Positions 53,761-63,843 of a stretch of 64,000 bases of DNA are shown piece by piece. The notes below the pieces were generated by a model. The model was given only the letters and a program-made list of their open reading frames with translations. It searched no databases and was not told where the DNA came from. Each line of letters begins with the position of its first letter. Positions within the stretch are counted from its first letter, which is position 1. This DNA comes from Bin80 sp964291275. GTDB lineage: Bacteria > Bacteroidota > Rhodothermia > Rhodothermales > Bin80. Made by a program: the position numbers and the translations under genes. The stretch covers positions 1,201,144-1,265,143 of the forward strand of contig OZ219800.1 of NCBI GenBank assembly GCA_964291275.2, written 5' to 3'.

Positions 53761-56409
53761 CTATTTCGTAGCAACGAGTGGACGCGTAATGGTTTTTGAC
53801 AACCCCGGTCCATCAAGTTTCAACCGCAAAACGTAAACTCCTGGTGCTAACGCCAAATCCGGCGTCAAGGATATCTCGTGGCTCCCCGCGCTGTAAGTCG
53901 CATCATCTGCCTGATACACCTGACGCCCCAACATGTCATACAGCACGGCAGTTGCCGTTACTGGTTCCGGAGTGGAAAATGATATATGGACAACCTCTGT
54001 AAACGGATTCGGGTAGGTCGCAAGCAACTCGGGCTCGGCTGGTATCTCATCTGCTTCTTCCCGCTCAGTGGTGGACACTAGGCGGAAGGTCATACGGTTC
54101 AGATTGACTTCCCGATCCGCGAAACTTACCCGGAGGATGCGCTGGGTGCCGGCCTTTAGTTCAGGCGTACGCGCCTGTTCCGTAACCCACTGCTGCCAAC
54201 CGCCCGTATTGCCTATTTCTACCTCTCCGATACGATCTCCGTCAAGAGAGAAGAGGATATCTGGGCCAGTCCGATCCCCCCCGCTTTGGCTGGCACCCCG
54301 AACATCAATCTCATAGACTCCATCGTGCAAAACATCCAAGGTGAACTCCAGCCACTCAAACCGTTCAGTGAACCCCACGTTGTAAGCAAATCCGTTTGGA
54401 TCCGTGGAAGGCTCAATGTCCACACCATCATTGCGATATCCCCGTCCACTGTTGCCCCCTCCAGCGTCTCCCGTAACTGCCCAGTGATCCGAATCCTGAT
54501 ATGCCACTCCTTGATTCCCCAGATCATAGTCAGCAGCATTGATGATACCCGGAACCTCATGCTCCTTGAATGGCTTTTGTACAGTTCCGAATTCCGGATC
54601 AAAGAGTGCAGCCAATAAGCCGCGATTCACGCGAGCGGAATCCAAATCCAGATAATGGGCCATCCCTATGAGACCTCTGTACGCAACCTCACCAGATGGC
54701 TCTGGCCCGTCACCGCGCCAATACCTAGTTACCTCCGCATAGCCGGGTGCAAACGGCGCACTGAGTGGGCTAGTCGTGGTTTCGATTTTTTTGTGCGTCC
54801 ACCAATTGATTCCAATACGATGTTCCTCCGCCAGCTTCGTGAGTGCATAGAACCAGGAATTTGAGTTTTCACCAGTCTCGCCCAGATAGAGAGGTACTTG
54901 GTCCTCCTCCCGCATACTTAGCAGGTACTGGATAGCACCCTGATCTGCTCCCTTCCAATAGTGATGAAACGAGTAGACCACATTTGCCCTATGCTGCGGA
55001 ATGCTACGCAGATGTTCGTCAAATGACGTCGCCCACCAATTGCCTTCCAGGAAAAACAGGTGGTTGGGAGAAATCGGTTGTACTGCGTCGATGATCCGAG
55101 TATAAAGATTGGCCAGACTCGAAGCTATATCGTCGGGGACTGTGGGCTCATTAATAAGATCATACCCGATGATCAGGGGTTCGGCATTGTAGCGTCTGGC
55201 AATTTCACGCCAGATCTTTATTGTCTGCGGCCAATACTTGTCTGGTTCAGTCCAGAGCCGCGCTTCACCATCACTGTCCGAAATCCCGCCTTCATTCTGA
55301 GCGCCTGGTGCCGCGTGCATATCGAGAATCACATTTACTTCATGCCTTCGACACCATTCCAGGAGCATATCTAGCAGCTCAAAACCATCCTCCTCCCATG
55401 TATCAAGCTCAGGATTGTAAAACAGTCGGTAATGAAAGGGCAGTCGAATATGATCGAATCCCCACTCCTTAATCTTAGCAATATCCTTCTCCTGCACGTA
55501 CTTCTCGGTGAACAACTCGAAAAATTCTTCCGTCCCCCGTTCACCAATGAGATCAATCATTTGGTTCCGGATTCCGGTGGGGCCGTCTGTTGGTTGACTC
55601 CTCGTTGAAATATGGAGCATATAACCCTCCGGCAATAGCCAGCCGCCAAGGCCCATGCCCTTGATTACCGTAGGCTGTCCATTCGCATCCAAAATTTCCG
55701 TTCCACCAACGCTGAAGTAACCGGCCGAGGGAAGTTTTACTTCTTTCAGTTCGAATCGGAAAGTGCCCACCGGTTTCACTACGCCACCCACTAGGAACGG
55801 CGCCTCCTGTATACGTCTGATGTCCTCTCTCGGGCTGGTAGGTTGATTGGGTGATGTGTAGTTGGATCCGCTGTCAGTTCCTGCATCGTAAACGAACAGC
55901 TCTACTTCCACCGTATCAATCCAGTTCATATCCCCATCCAGCAGATCCAAACCAGATACACCGACGAACCAGTCAGGACTCGGGGCGAGCATTGATGTGA
56001 CCGTCACAAAATTCCAAGGCGGGCGGACCTCGAAAGTTGTTTTTCGAACACCTGGAGAATTAACTCCCGACGCATCCACGATAGCATCCGCGTTCGATGC
56101 GTTGATTGCTTGGTTGATTTCGCCACGAAACGCCCCCTTAGCCCCAAGCTCAGCCATTTGCTTAATGCCATCCGTCGCAACTTCCCCGGTACGCCAAAAG
56201 TGCACAGCATCACTGTGAGTGGCTCCAATTAGCCCGGAAAAATGAGGGTTGGGTGGAAAGCCATTCGGATGTGTCGAGGCACTCCAGGTTGGGGTGAAGG
56301 TCAACTCATAGGTAGCCGTACCCTGTGCCATCACGACGGATGCGGCTAGGAGACCACCGGCTAAAAAGCAAAACAACCATCTTTGAAATACGAGCACGAA
56401 CTTGGCCAT
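53761..56409 (-). CDS. secreted GH5 glycoside hydrolase with Spondin_N domain, CBM-like module and T9SS sorting domain
   Basis: An 882-residue secreted enzyme (signal LAGGLLAASVVMAQ; ATG at 56409). Residues about 35-235 form a Spondin_N domain: HFSGLIGATHSDAVHFW, LAPSPDWFVGVSGLDLLDGD, VYDAGTDSGSNYTSP. About 240-600 is a GH5 barrel, with the acid/base Glu in YDLINEPTVP and the nucleophile Glu in VPLYLGETGEN. About 640-790 resembles a CBM6/malectin-type module (FAYNVGFTERFEWLEFTLDV). The last 85 residues are a type IX secretion sorting domain (YPNPFTEVVHISF, LYDMLGRQV, APGVYVLRL). The substrate is probably a beta-glucan or related polymer, exported to the cell surface. A Spondin_N domain fused to GH5 is unusual to my knowledge. 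Confidence 0.88.
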   Translation of the reverse strand: MAKFVLVFQRWLFCFLAGGLLAASVVMAQGTATYELTFTPTWSASTHPNGFPPNPHFSGLIGATHSDAVHFWRTGEVATDGIKQMAELGAKGAFRGEINQAINASNADAIVDASGVNSPGVRKTTFEVRPPWNFVTVTSMLAPSPDWFVGVSGLDLLDGDMNWIDTVEVELFVYDAGTDSGSNYTSPNQPTSPREDIRRIQEAPFLVGGVVKPVGTFRFELKEVKLPSAGYFSVGGTEILDANGQPTVIKGMGLGGWLLPEGYMLHISTRSQPTDGPTGIRNQMIDLIGERGTEEFFELFTEKYVQEKDIAKIKEWGFDHIRLPFHYRLFYNPELDTWEEDGFELLDMLLEWCRRHEVNVILDMHAAPGAQNEGGISDSDGEARLWTEPDKYWPQTIKIWREIARRYNAEPLIIGYDLINEPTVPDDIASSLANLYTRIIDAVQPISPNHLFFLEGNWWATSFDEHLRSIPQHRANVVYSFHHYWKGADQGAIQYLLSMREEDQVPLYLGETGENSNSWFYALTKLAEEHRIGINWWTHKKIETTTSPLSAPFAPGYAEVTRYWRGDGPEPSGEVAYRGLIGMAHYLDLDSARVNRGLLAALFDPEFGTVQKPFKEHEVPGIINAADYDLGNQGVAYQDSDHWAVTGDAGGGNSGRGYRNDGVDIEPSTDPNGFAYNVGFTERFEWLEFTLDVLHDGVYEIDVRGASQSGGDRTGPDILFSLDGDRIGEVEIGNTGGWQQWVTEQARTPELKAGTQRILRVSFADREVNLNRMTFRLVSTTEREEADEIPAEPELLATYPNPFTEVVHISFSTPEPVTATAVLYDMLGRQVYQADDATYSAGSHEISLTPDLALAPGVYVLRLKLDGPGLSKTITRPLVATK

Positions 56410-56627
56410 CGCTACACTGATCGTATGTGATTCATCCTGTACCTTCGTTGAAGTCACCAATCACCCCGCTACTGGATACCTAATCCAAATGTAATAGTTC
56501 AAAGCAATGACATACTGTCCAGCAAAAAGCATGCCTATCAATTGTGAATATTTCGTAGTTACACCTTTAAATTTGGCAACCGACTGTGAAACAATGTCCT
56601 CTTAACGGATACCCTCTATATCGCGTC

Positions 56628-56987
56628 TCAGGATCGCTCAATCCAGTCAGGGATGGGAGTAACAGTTTCCTCAGGATCTGGGCCCGGATCGGACCATCCC
56701 ATCTCACTAACGGTCATTAATGGCCTAAGTGTCATATCATTCTCTACAAGAATTTGGCAAGCTAACCTTACCTCCCCAAACAGATTGCGATCTGCCAATT
56801 TTTCCTGCTCCGCTCGAGAAATGACCTCAGGCTCCCCCTCGGTGATCTCTACTCGACAGGTCGTACAGCGTGCATACCCACCGCAACGGTGTCCAATATC
56901 AACTCCATTGGCTTCCAGCGCATTTACCAACCGCTGTCCTTCTTCAATTTCGAAAATTCCATACCCAGAGACTGTTATCTTTGGCAT
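56628..56987 (-). CDS. 2Fe-2S ferredoxin
   Basis: A 119-residue plant-type ferredoxin carrying one [2Fe-2S] cluster. The ligands are three Cys in RCGGYARCTTC (about 35-44) and a fourth in VRLACQILV (about 76). An acidic C-terminal tail (DPGPDPEETVTPIPDW) extends beyond the fold. It is a soluble electron carrier; the partner enzyme is not evident, as no oxygenase or reductase lies next to it. It is divergent from the serine hydrolase gene, with 66 bases between starts. Confidence 0.92.
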   Translation of the reverse strand: MPKITVSGYGIFEIEEGQRLVNALEANGVDIGHRCGGYARCTTCRVEITEGEPEVISRAEQEKLADRNLFGEVRLACQILVENDMTLRPLMTVSEMGWSDPGPDPEETVTPIPDWIERS

Positions 56988-57053
56988 TTACATCAAGTTT
57001 TGTGAGCAGATCTTGTCTGAATATACCACTCTCTCCACGGATATCGAAGAATC

Positions 57054-58319
57054 ATGAGAATGCGTTGGAATTTTTGCACTCTTGCTATCGGAATTTTGAC
57101 CCTAAGCGCTTGCCAGTCGGCTAGAGAAACCGTCCACGGTGGCCCGTCAGGCTGGGGTTATGTCAGACCAGGACGTGTTCCCCCCGCAATAGAACATCCC
57201 CTCACACCTGTCAGCACCCCCGCCATCGTTAACCCGGCTGCACTCGAGCGTATTGATTCGCTGGTCATGGATTTCATTGATGCGCAAGCCTTTCCTGGCG
57301 CGGTAGTGTCCGCAGGACAGGGAGCAAGTGTGGTCAAAGTGACTGAGTATGGTACATATACATACGCCGCCCAACGGCGTATGGAACTGGAATCACTCTT
57401 TGATCTTGCATCCCTGACCAAGGTCGTTGCTACAACGACAGCAACTATGATCCTCTACGAGCAGGGTCGGCTAGATATAGAGGCACCCGTATTTCACTAC
57501 TTGAACGCATACAACACACCTGAGAGGCGCTCCATTACCGTACGCCATCTTTTGACACATACAAGCGGGCTGCCTGCCTGGCGGCCATTCTACCTCGACG
57601 GTATTGTAACCCGCGAAGCAGTACTGGATTCCATACTCACGACCGCGCTTCTTTCAGAACCAGGAGAAGAGTACCTCTACAGTGATTTTGGCATGATTTC
57701 GCTTGCATTAGCCATTGAATCAATCACGAGAGAACCTTTTGATCAATGGTGTAATCGAAATATTTTCGGACCGCTTGGTATGACATCCACAGGGTTTCGT
57801 GGTACAGGCACACCAGATCTCACCGTCGTACCTACTGAACTGGATGACTACTTCCGTAATCGCCTGATACAGGGGGAGGTACACGACGAAACCGCTTGGA
57901 CACTGGGAGGGGTAGCTGGCCATGCCGGGCTTTTTTCCACAGCATTGGATCTCTCACGGTTTGCTCAGATGATGACACAACGAGGAAATTTCTCAGGAAA
58001 GGAATTTCTGAAACCTCAAACAATTGATCTCTTTACGACTGTGGTGGATACTTCATTCAGTACACGCGCACTGGGCTGGGATACGCGAAACCTGAATGAT
58101 GAGCCGTCTTCCGCCGGTCAATACTTCGGTCCGCGAAGTTATGGTCATACTGGTTTTACTGGAACTTCCCTGTGGATTGATCCTGATTCAGAGGTTTGGA
58201 TAATTCTGCTCACCAACCGTGTCTATCCGACGAGGGACGAGTACGAACGATTCAGGGGCATTCGGGGATCGGTTGCAGATGCGGTCTATCAGGCATTTTT
58301 CTGGACGTTGCCCAAATAG
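57054..58319 (+). CDS. serine hydrolase of the beta-lactamase (class C-like) family, lipoprotein
   Basis: A 421-residue exported protein (lipobox ILTLSAC, Cys at 20). The penicillin-recognising fold is shown by the nucleophile S120 in S-L-T-K (120-123, in DLASLTK), the Tyr motif as YSDFG and an HTG-type third motif (GHTGFTGTSLW) in place of KTG. It belongs with EstB/DD-peptidase-like hydrolases; esterase, peptidase or cell-wall roles are all possible. No glycosidase partner is fused. It is alone on the plus strand, followed by the FmdB-like gene after 64 bases. Confidence 0.88.
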   Translation: MRMRWNFCTLAIGILTLSACQSARETVHGGPSGWGYVRPGRVPPAIEHPLTPVSTPAIVNPAALERIDSLVMDFIDAQAFPGAVVSAGQGASVVKVTEYGTYTYAAQRRMELESLFDLASLTKVVATTTATMILYEQGRLDIEAPVFHYLNAYNTPERRSITVRHLLTHTSGLPAWRPFYLDGIVTREAVLDSILTTALLSEPGEEYLYSDFGMISLALAIESITREPFDQWCNRNIFGPLGMTSTGFRGTGTPDLTVVPTELDDYFRNRLIQGEVHDETAWTLGGVAGHAGLFSTALDLSRFAQMMTQRGNFSGKEFLKPQTIDLFTTVVDTSFSTRALGWDTRNLNDEPSSAGQYFGPRSYGHTGFTGTSLWIDPDSEVWIILLTNRVYPTRDEYERFRGIRGSVADAVYQAFFWTLPK

Positions 58320-58383
58320 GATACGGAACAATCATCACGTTTGAGCTTTCGCAGCCGCTGTCCTAACCGTATTTACAACCTGT

Positions 58384-58668
58384 ATGCCGACTTACGACTA
58401 TAGACGGGCTGATGGAACTGTCTTCGAGATCTTACAGCCAATCACTGCAGACCGGCTTACGCACTGCCCGACAACCGGTCAACCGGTGCAGCGACTCATC
58501 AGTGGAGGAACTGGGATTATTTTCAAAGGCAGTGGTTTTTATCAGACAGATTACGCTGCTAAACCTGCTACGAAGGAATCTCCGAAGAGCGAGAAAGAGT
58601 CCCAGACTGCGACCAACGGGACATCAGATACCACGAAAGAATCGGTTGCTGAAAAGGATGAAGCTTAA
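58384..58668 (+). CDS. FmdB-like regulatory protein with degenerate zinc ribbon
   Basis: A 94-residue protein starting MPTYDYR, with LISGGTGIIFKGSGFYQTDY near the middle, both diagnostic of FmdB. The first Cys pair expected after MPTYDYR is missing (RADGTVFE) and the second is reduced to one Cys (THCPTTGQ), so it cannot bind zinc in the usual way. The tail is Lys/Glu/Ser/Thr rich and probably disordered. Function of the family is not established. Confidence 0.82.
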   Translation: MPTYDYRRADGTVFEILQPITADRLTHCPTTGQPVQRLISGGTGIIFKGSGFYQTDYAAKPATKESPKSEKESQTATNGTSDTTKESVAEKDEA

Positions 58669-58832
58669 TCTTCAGTAGCACCGTGTTGATTCGCCCCATC
58701 GCATCAAAACGCTGCCATACCCACACCAGCAATATGCCGAGGGGAACACTCCAGTTGTTGCACCTACAAGAGCACTAGGATATCAAACCGCTCACAGTCG
58801 CCGTTTGTGGGCAATCCAGGCATAAGTCAAAT

Positions 58833-59408
58833 ATGAGGGGCGGGGGATTAATGGAAGAGATCATAAATTCGCGTGGGGCTTTCCATTCAGCAGAGGCGTT
58901 GAGCAAGCTTAATCTTCGATCGCTCGATAAGCGCCGTCGTGAATACAAACACCTCGGATGGGTGTATGTAGCATGGAATCCGTGTTTTAAAGATACTGTC
59001 TTCAAAATTGGGCAAACCCGGATATCTCCTTCGGAGCGAATTGAGGGACTGAGCATGTCGACATCTGTGTACCAAAAATTCCGGCTTGCATATTTTGTCC
59101 ATGTATCTGATCATCTGGAAGCCGAGAAATATGTGCATCAGACAATGAAAGACTCTCGGTTGAATCCCGGAAAGGAGTTTTTCGATGCTCCTATCATGAA
59201 TGTGATTAAGGTATTGGATAAGGCAGGTAGCCTATGGCAGATCCCTGCAGGAAAAACGCCGAAGGCTGGATATCTCCCCCCAGCACTAGACAAACAAATC
59301 ATTTCTTGCCCAAGATGCAACAAGAAGAGCAGAGCCCCTCTCCTCGGGATTGACATAACAGTTAACTGCCCTGCCTGCTCCACCCCTTACAAGGTGGTGG
59401 GAGGGTGA
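58833..59408 (+). CDS. GIY-YIG-superfamily protein (T5orf172/Mug113 type) with C-terminal zinc ribbon
   Basis: A 191-residue protein. Residues about 40-125 match the T5orf172/Mug113 branch of GIY-YIG nucleases: GWVYVAWNP (in place of GIY), FKIGQTRISPSERIEGLS (the YIG-like half with Arg) and EAEKYVHQTM (the Glu region). The C-terminal 40 residues form a zinc ribbon with CPRC and CPAC. The N-terminus may start at 58833 or at the Met seven codons in. Such proteins occur in phage and mobile contexts; a DNA-binding or nicking role is plausible but unproven. The ATPase gene follows after about 50-85 bases. Confidence 0.7.
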   Translation: MRGGGLMEEIINSRGAFHSAEALSKLNLRSLDKRRREYKHLGWVYVAWNPCFKDTVFKIGQTRISPSERIEGLSMSTSVYQKFRLAYFVHVSDHLEAEKYVHQTMKDSRLNPGKEFFDAPIMNVIKVLDKAGSLWQIPAGKTPKAGYLPPALDKQIISCPRCNKKSRAPLLGIDITVNCPACSTPYKVVGG

Positions 59409-59459
59409 TTAAAGGAGCCGGCGGATTGTATAATAACTGTATGGTGTTTATAGCCCCGA

Positions 59460-60716
59460 GTGGAAACACGAGGGACCCCGCATGCCCCGTGTATGTACAC
59501 AAAAGCACAAAACTCCGCCGGTTATGCAGCCTCCTGGATCCCCATCCGCTCGCCACATCCAACGCCCGCCGTGATCGACCGGGGGGAGGAGAAGCATTTC
59601 CATGGTCGAAAAAAGATACTGGGAGACTTTGATTGCCTGCTGGAGCGTTACGGTAATAACGCCTCCGGCGGGACCTTCCTGATTCAAGGTCCGCCGGGAG
59701 TGGGAAAGACAGCACTGCTATCTGAATGTGTGAGGTATGCACAGGAAGCGGGATGGAGGATTGCGGGAATTGACGGCATGTTCCCTCTCTGGAGGCCAGG
59801 CGCATTACGTTCGTCCCAGTATGGCGGAAAGCCTCTTGTGGATGGTGGACTAGTCATTGATCAGAGTGCAGGATCCGTCCTCGATATGCTCCGGGGTGGG
59901 ATTGGTCCGCTGCTCCTTAAGCTGGATGAAGCGCAGCGGCTGGAGGATCTGAGCAGTGAGCTTGACATCCGGCTCTCCGTGGGCGAGGTCCTGACGGCGA
60001 TTCATAATGGCGATGTGGGGCGCCCCCTCGTCCTGCTGGTGGGTGGGCTGGACACGACCGTGGATGCCTTTGAGTCTTTTGGGATTTCAAGGTTTGAGCG
60101 GAGGAGCTTTGTAGAGCTGGGGAGCTTGGACAAAGATGCGGAGCGGGCGATCATCCGCGACTGGCTTACAGAGGAAGGTGGAGCCAAAGGAGATCCCACG
60201 GAGTGGATTGATGCCATCGAGCAGGAAACGCACGGATGGCCCCAGCACATCCTGTCGTATGTGGCACCCGCTGTGGAATACCTGCACACTCATGGCGGTA
60301 CCATGACCAAAGATGGGCTATCCACCGTCTTGGATGCGGGACTCGACTTTCGGACGAAATACTATGAGAGGCGCGCGGCCGGTTTTGTCGCGGAGGAGCG
60401 GCATTGTCTGGCAAAGATATTCGAGAATATCCCGACTGAGGAGAGCACGACCCGTCGGACGATCATGTCATCCCTGTCCCGTGAATGTGGGGAGAATACT
60501 ACCGAGAAGTTGTTTCGCCGGGCACAGCACTGCGGCATCCTGCAGTTGGCGGTGGGCGGGCGCTACGCGATCCCGATCCCGTCTATGCAGGATTGGTTGG
60601 TGGAGAACTACGCCTCCCTCGAGATCGGATCGCCACCGATGGGGTCACCGGGCATCGGAGTAAAGGCTTCGGGCGATGACCGGGGATATCTTGTGAGCAT
60701 AGCCCCTGGAAACTGA
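59460..60716 (+). CDS. STAND/AAA-type ATPase, function unknown
   Basis: A 418-residue ATPase. Walker A is IQGPPGVGKTALLSE (around 73-87), a Walker B-like strand is LLLKLDEAQR (around 151-160), and the sensor region is LVLLVGGLDTTVD. The lid-like helical domain (LTEEGGAKGDPTEWIDAIEQ, then THGWPQHI) and a winged-helix-like C-terminal part follow, as in prokaryotic AAA_16/STAND-like ATPases. No effector domain is fused. The start is GTG at 59460 or ATG at 59493. It is downstream of and co-oriented with the GIY-YIG-type gene, so the two may form a unit. Confidence 0.7.
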   Translation: METRGTPHAPCMYTKAQNSAGYAASWIPIRSPHPTPAVIDRGEEKHFHGRKKILGDFDCLLERYGNNASGGTFLIQGPPGVGKTALLSECVRYAQEAGWRIAGIDGMFPLWRPGALRSSQYGGKPLVDGGLVIDQSAGSVLDMLRGGIGPLLLKLDEAQRLEDLSSELDIRLSVGEVLTAIHNGDVGRPLVLLVGGLDTTVDAFESFGISRFERRSFVELGSLDKDAERAIIRDWLTEEGGAKGDPTEWIDAIEQETHGWPQHILSYVAPAVEYLHTHGGTMTKDGLSTVLDAGLDFRTKYYERRAAGFVAEERHCLAKIFENIPTEESTTRRTIMSSLSRECGENTTEKLFRRAQHCGILQLAVGGRYAIPIPSMQDWLVENYASLEIGSPPMGSPGIGVKASGDDRGYLVSIAPGN

Positions 60717-61275
60717 ATATGTGGCACGTCAGAGTGGAGATAAGGAGGTGCCCCAGGTCCAAGCGGGATGATGTCTGGTAGCTGTGGCACCACCGCGCGA
60801 CTTCGCACTTAACCGCCTGTCAGTACCGTACATCCCCGATAAACTCCGTTGGTATTCAGATACAGCAAGATTTTTTGCGGCGGCTCAGATCGTCTTAATC
60901 GCACTTAGGTATGTTCTAGACCACGAGAATTGCTCGATGGAGGGCCAAATTCCGCATGATTCTCGTTGTGATGCATACTTTCACGCATACTGCCGTGTTC
61001 TTGTGAAGGTGTAGGTGTGCCTTTGTATGTGACACAGTCAGCCACGCCTGATAGCATCATCACCTTCTCTCATCCCCGATGTTAACCAGAGCCTCATGCC
61101 AGCTCCGCGGGTGAACATGCGCTCCCCTACAATCCGTTTAGGTGACCAGAATCCCCCAGTCTTGTGAGCTACCAGCCGTGGCCTAAACACGATCGCCACT
61201 CGTTGATGAATGCACGATATCTCTGATGTGTACTCCGTTACTGAACTTCAATCTTGAGGCACAACCTTGGTTGGT
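60717..61275. other. non-coding region, no gene supported
   Basis: About 560 bases between the ATPase and the cut SulP-type gene. A short open frame (60784-61014) has no family and poor coding character. The stretch around 61140-61160 ('gtgaccagaatcccccagt') has the look of IS-flank or repeat sequence, but I cannot assign it. Confidence 0.35.
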
Positions 61276-61708
61276 TCAGTTCCGATATTTATCAGCAAGC
61301 AGATACTGATAAAGTTTTATGGTCAATTCCTGTTCGTGTTGTTCCAGCCAACGCTGGGTCTCAGGTTTGAGCAACATTGTGCGGCATGGTTCGTCTGCAA
61401 CAATAATCGTCGCTGTCTCAGTCAATGGATGGGTCGGCCAGATTGCATCACCGGGGCGACACTGGCGTAGTCGTAGTCCGTCGGAATTGTAGATGGAGAC
61501 TAGACCTGATAGCAGTAAATGCAAGCCTTCGTACGGGACCCCGGGTGCTGAAATGGATTCCATAGTGGCATAACGTCGGGGGATCAACCACGGCTGAAGG
61601 CCTTCGATCACGTTTTCGAAATGAATCTGTCGATCCAGATAGCGCTCAAGATGCTCGACGGTATTCTCAAATAATGAGGCCCGTCGTTGCCCCGTCGTCG
61701 CCTTATCT

Positions 61709-63843
61709 CTGAACTTCCCCCTATTTTGATTTTTTCGAAGGCACGATTTTCTCCACAAATTTGAGGCTTTTTTTGAAAAATTACTGACCGCCAGGGACGG
61801 CGGTCTGGGGAGTCCAGTTTGGTGAACCGAGGACTACAGCAGTTTGATATTCAGCAGTTTGAATGCCTGCTTTTGGGTGGGACTGATCTCCTTGACCATG
61901 ACGACTTCGGGGGATGCATCCGTCTTGATTTTCGGAATGACAACGAGGCGGCATGCCTTTGAAAGTTCTTCCATCAGCTCCGCAAAGCTCCAAACCTTTT
62001 CGCCCGTCTCAGTTTGCTTGGTTTGGGCTTTCTTTTTCGCCGATTCCGAGGGTTTGGCGGGTTCGACAACTTCTCCGCGCTGCACTCGTTTTGCTTCCAG
62101 ATCATCCTCTGCAAACAACATCGGAGCCAACTTACGACGCAGATGATATTCTACGTAGTAGGCCAGCATGCACAAAAAGACATGTGCAACGACCCGGTCT
62201 TTGGTGCGATGGTGAATCGGACGGATCTGCAACGACATGGATTTCATCGTACGGAAGGCCATCTCCACCGTGGAAAGACGTTTATAATTTGTGACCAACT
62301 CGGCGGCGTTCGGCCCCGATTTCAGACTGGAACGGATGGCATACAGGCCGTCGAGTCGTTCCTCCTTCTGAATCACCTCTTCATTGCGAGTATATGAAAA
62401 GTGTCCTTCCCGGATCACGAGTTGAAAGTATTTTTTCTTGTGCTTCTTTTTCCCGAATACCTTTCCGACCCGCACGCCAATTTTCCCTGCATCTTTGAGT
62501 CGCCCGTTTTGGATCGCCTCGATGATCTTGTCAAGTTTCTCCTCCGCCTTCACGAGCAGGTCTTCCCGCGTTTTCTTACTCTTTTCGGCCTGTAAGGAGT
62601 TTCTGCACAGGACCAGCCGGTCATTTGGATACAGGTCACAACAGACCTCTACCAAGTTCTGTTCATCAAATAGACTCATCTGATAGCCCTCTTGCTCGAC
62701 CACCTCACGAATCTCGCACTTTTGCATCGCCGTGATCCAGTCCAGACCTACGGGCAGAATCTCCTCCTGAATCTGCTTCTGCTTCAGAATTCCACGGTCT
62801 CCGACCAACACCACATGCTTGAGTTCAAATGTGTTCTGAATTTTTTCCACTTGGGCGCGCAGTGTACGGGTGTCGGCGGTATTGCCGCGAAACACCTCGA
62901 CCGACACCGGACAGCCCTCCTGATCGGTCATCAGTCCATAGACAATCTGCTTCTTGCCCAGCTTCTTGTCCCGGTTGTAGCCATAGGCCGCCCATTCATT
63001 TTTCTCGCCTTCCACATAGCTACTGGTCACATCGTAGAGCACCAGACTCCCCTCCTTGAGGTGTCGTTTTGCCAAACGACACTCAATGTCTGTCTTGCGT
63101 TTGAGCAGTTCATCCATCGCATCATAGAGATCATCTTCATCCACGCGTTTGAGTCCAAGCTCTTCATTGAGCGTGGTGGATGCGTGTTTTACATCCAGCA
63201 TGGCACTGGTCGAGAGCTTGCTTGCCGACTTGATCACGCGTGCGGCAATCATGCCGAGGATCAGTCGGCGGAAGCGGGAATTCTTCGGAGCAATCAGTTC
63301 CGGCAGTCTGAGTTGTCTCATGATGCCCAGGACCGCGGCGACATGTCCGTGGTTCTTGCTGCTTTGCACGTCGAAGGCCTCCTCGAACGAGCGGACGGCG
63401 GTGCCGCCTTTGAGGAGAACCCGGATTCCATCAATGAACACCTGGGGAAGTTTGGTGATATTGGCGATGGTGATTTTTTGGATTTTTCCATTGACGCGTC
63501 TGGACTCACGGATGAGCCAAGTGGGATTGGAATTCCGGTTGGGGATTCGCGCTACATACATGGGTACAATATCATGGGTATGTTTCCTATAATATACGAA
63601 AAATATGGGAATATATCCGTAAATCGGCCATAAAACCGAAAACATTCAAAATAATGACATGGGTACACCTGTTTAAAACCCAATCACCAAAAAACACGCC
63701 GAAAACAGAGAAATACACCACAAAAAGCCCGAAAAAGAGTCGAAATGAGAAGAAAAGTTCAACGATAAGGCCCAAATATTCGGCCCTACGTCCCAAAATC
63801 AGAACAAAAAGAGAAAAACCTTAGGATAAGGGGGGAAGTTCAG
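61709..63843 (-). mobile_element. IS1634-family element (2135 bp) with 6-bp target duplication
   Basis: The ends are inverted repeats CTGAACTTCCCCC (left at 61709; right inverted at 63843), flanked by the direct repeat TTATCT at 61703-61708 and 63844-63849. Removal restores the SulP-type gene frame, which confirms both ends. It carries one intact transposase gene in the same orientation as the interrupted gene. Confidence 0.9.
61834..63561 (-). CDS. IS1634-family transposase
   Basis: A 575-residue DDE transposase. The MYVARIPNRNSNPTWLIRES start is family-like; the frame extends 28 codons further upstream but lacks family sequence. The catalytic domain has SLVLYDVTSSYVEG (first Asp), PVSVEVFRGNTADTRTL, HVVLVGDRGILKQ (second Asp) and the TVEMAFRTMKS region (Glu). 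A C-terminal segment with KAQTKQTETGEKVWSFAELM follows. The frame is intact, so it is potentially active. Confidence 0.92.
   Translation of the reverse strand: MYVARIPNRNSNPTWLIRESRRVNGKIQKITIANITKLPQVFIDGIRVLLKGGTAVRSFEEAFDVQSSKNHGHVAAVLGIMRQLRLPELIAPKNSRFRRLILGMIAARVIKSASKLSTSAMLDVKHASTTLNEELGLKRVDEDDLYDAMDELLKRKTDIECRLAKRHLKEGSLVLYDVTSSYVEGEKNEWAAYGYNRDKKLGKKQIVYGLMTDQEGCPVSVEVFRGNTADTRTLRAQVEKIQNTFELKHVVLVGDRGILKQKQIQEEILPVGLDWITAMQKCEIREVVEQEGYQMSLFDEQNLVEVCCDLYPNDRLVLCRNSLQAEKSKKTREDLLVKAEEKLDKIIEAIQNGRLKDAGKIGVRVGKVFGKKKHKKKYFQLVIREGHFSYTRNEEVIQKEERLDGLYAIRSSLKSGPNAAELVTNYKRLSTVEMAFRTMKSMSLQIRPIHHRTKDRVVAHVFLCMLAYYVEYHLRRKLAPMLFAEDDLEAKRVQRGEVVEPAKPSESAKKKAQTKQTETGEKVWSFAELMEELSKACRLVVIPKIKTDASPEVVMVKEISPTQKQAFKLLNIKLL

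Noticed and set aside
60784..61014. 76-residue frame after the ATPase gene
   Set aside because: No family, no ribosome-binding site seen and composition like non-coding DNA.
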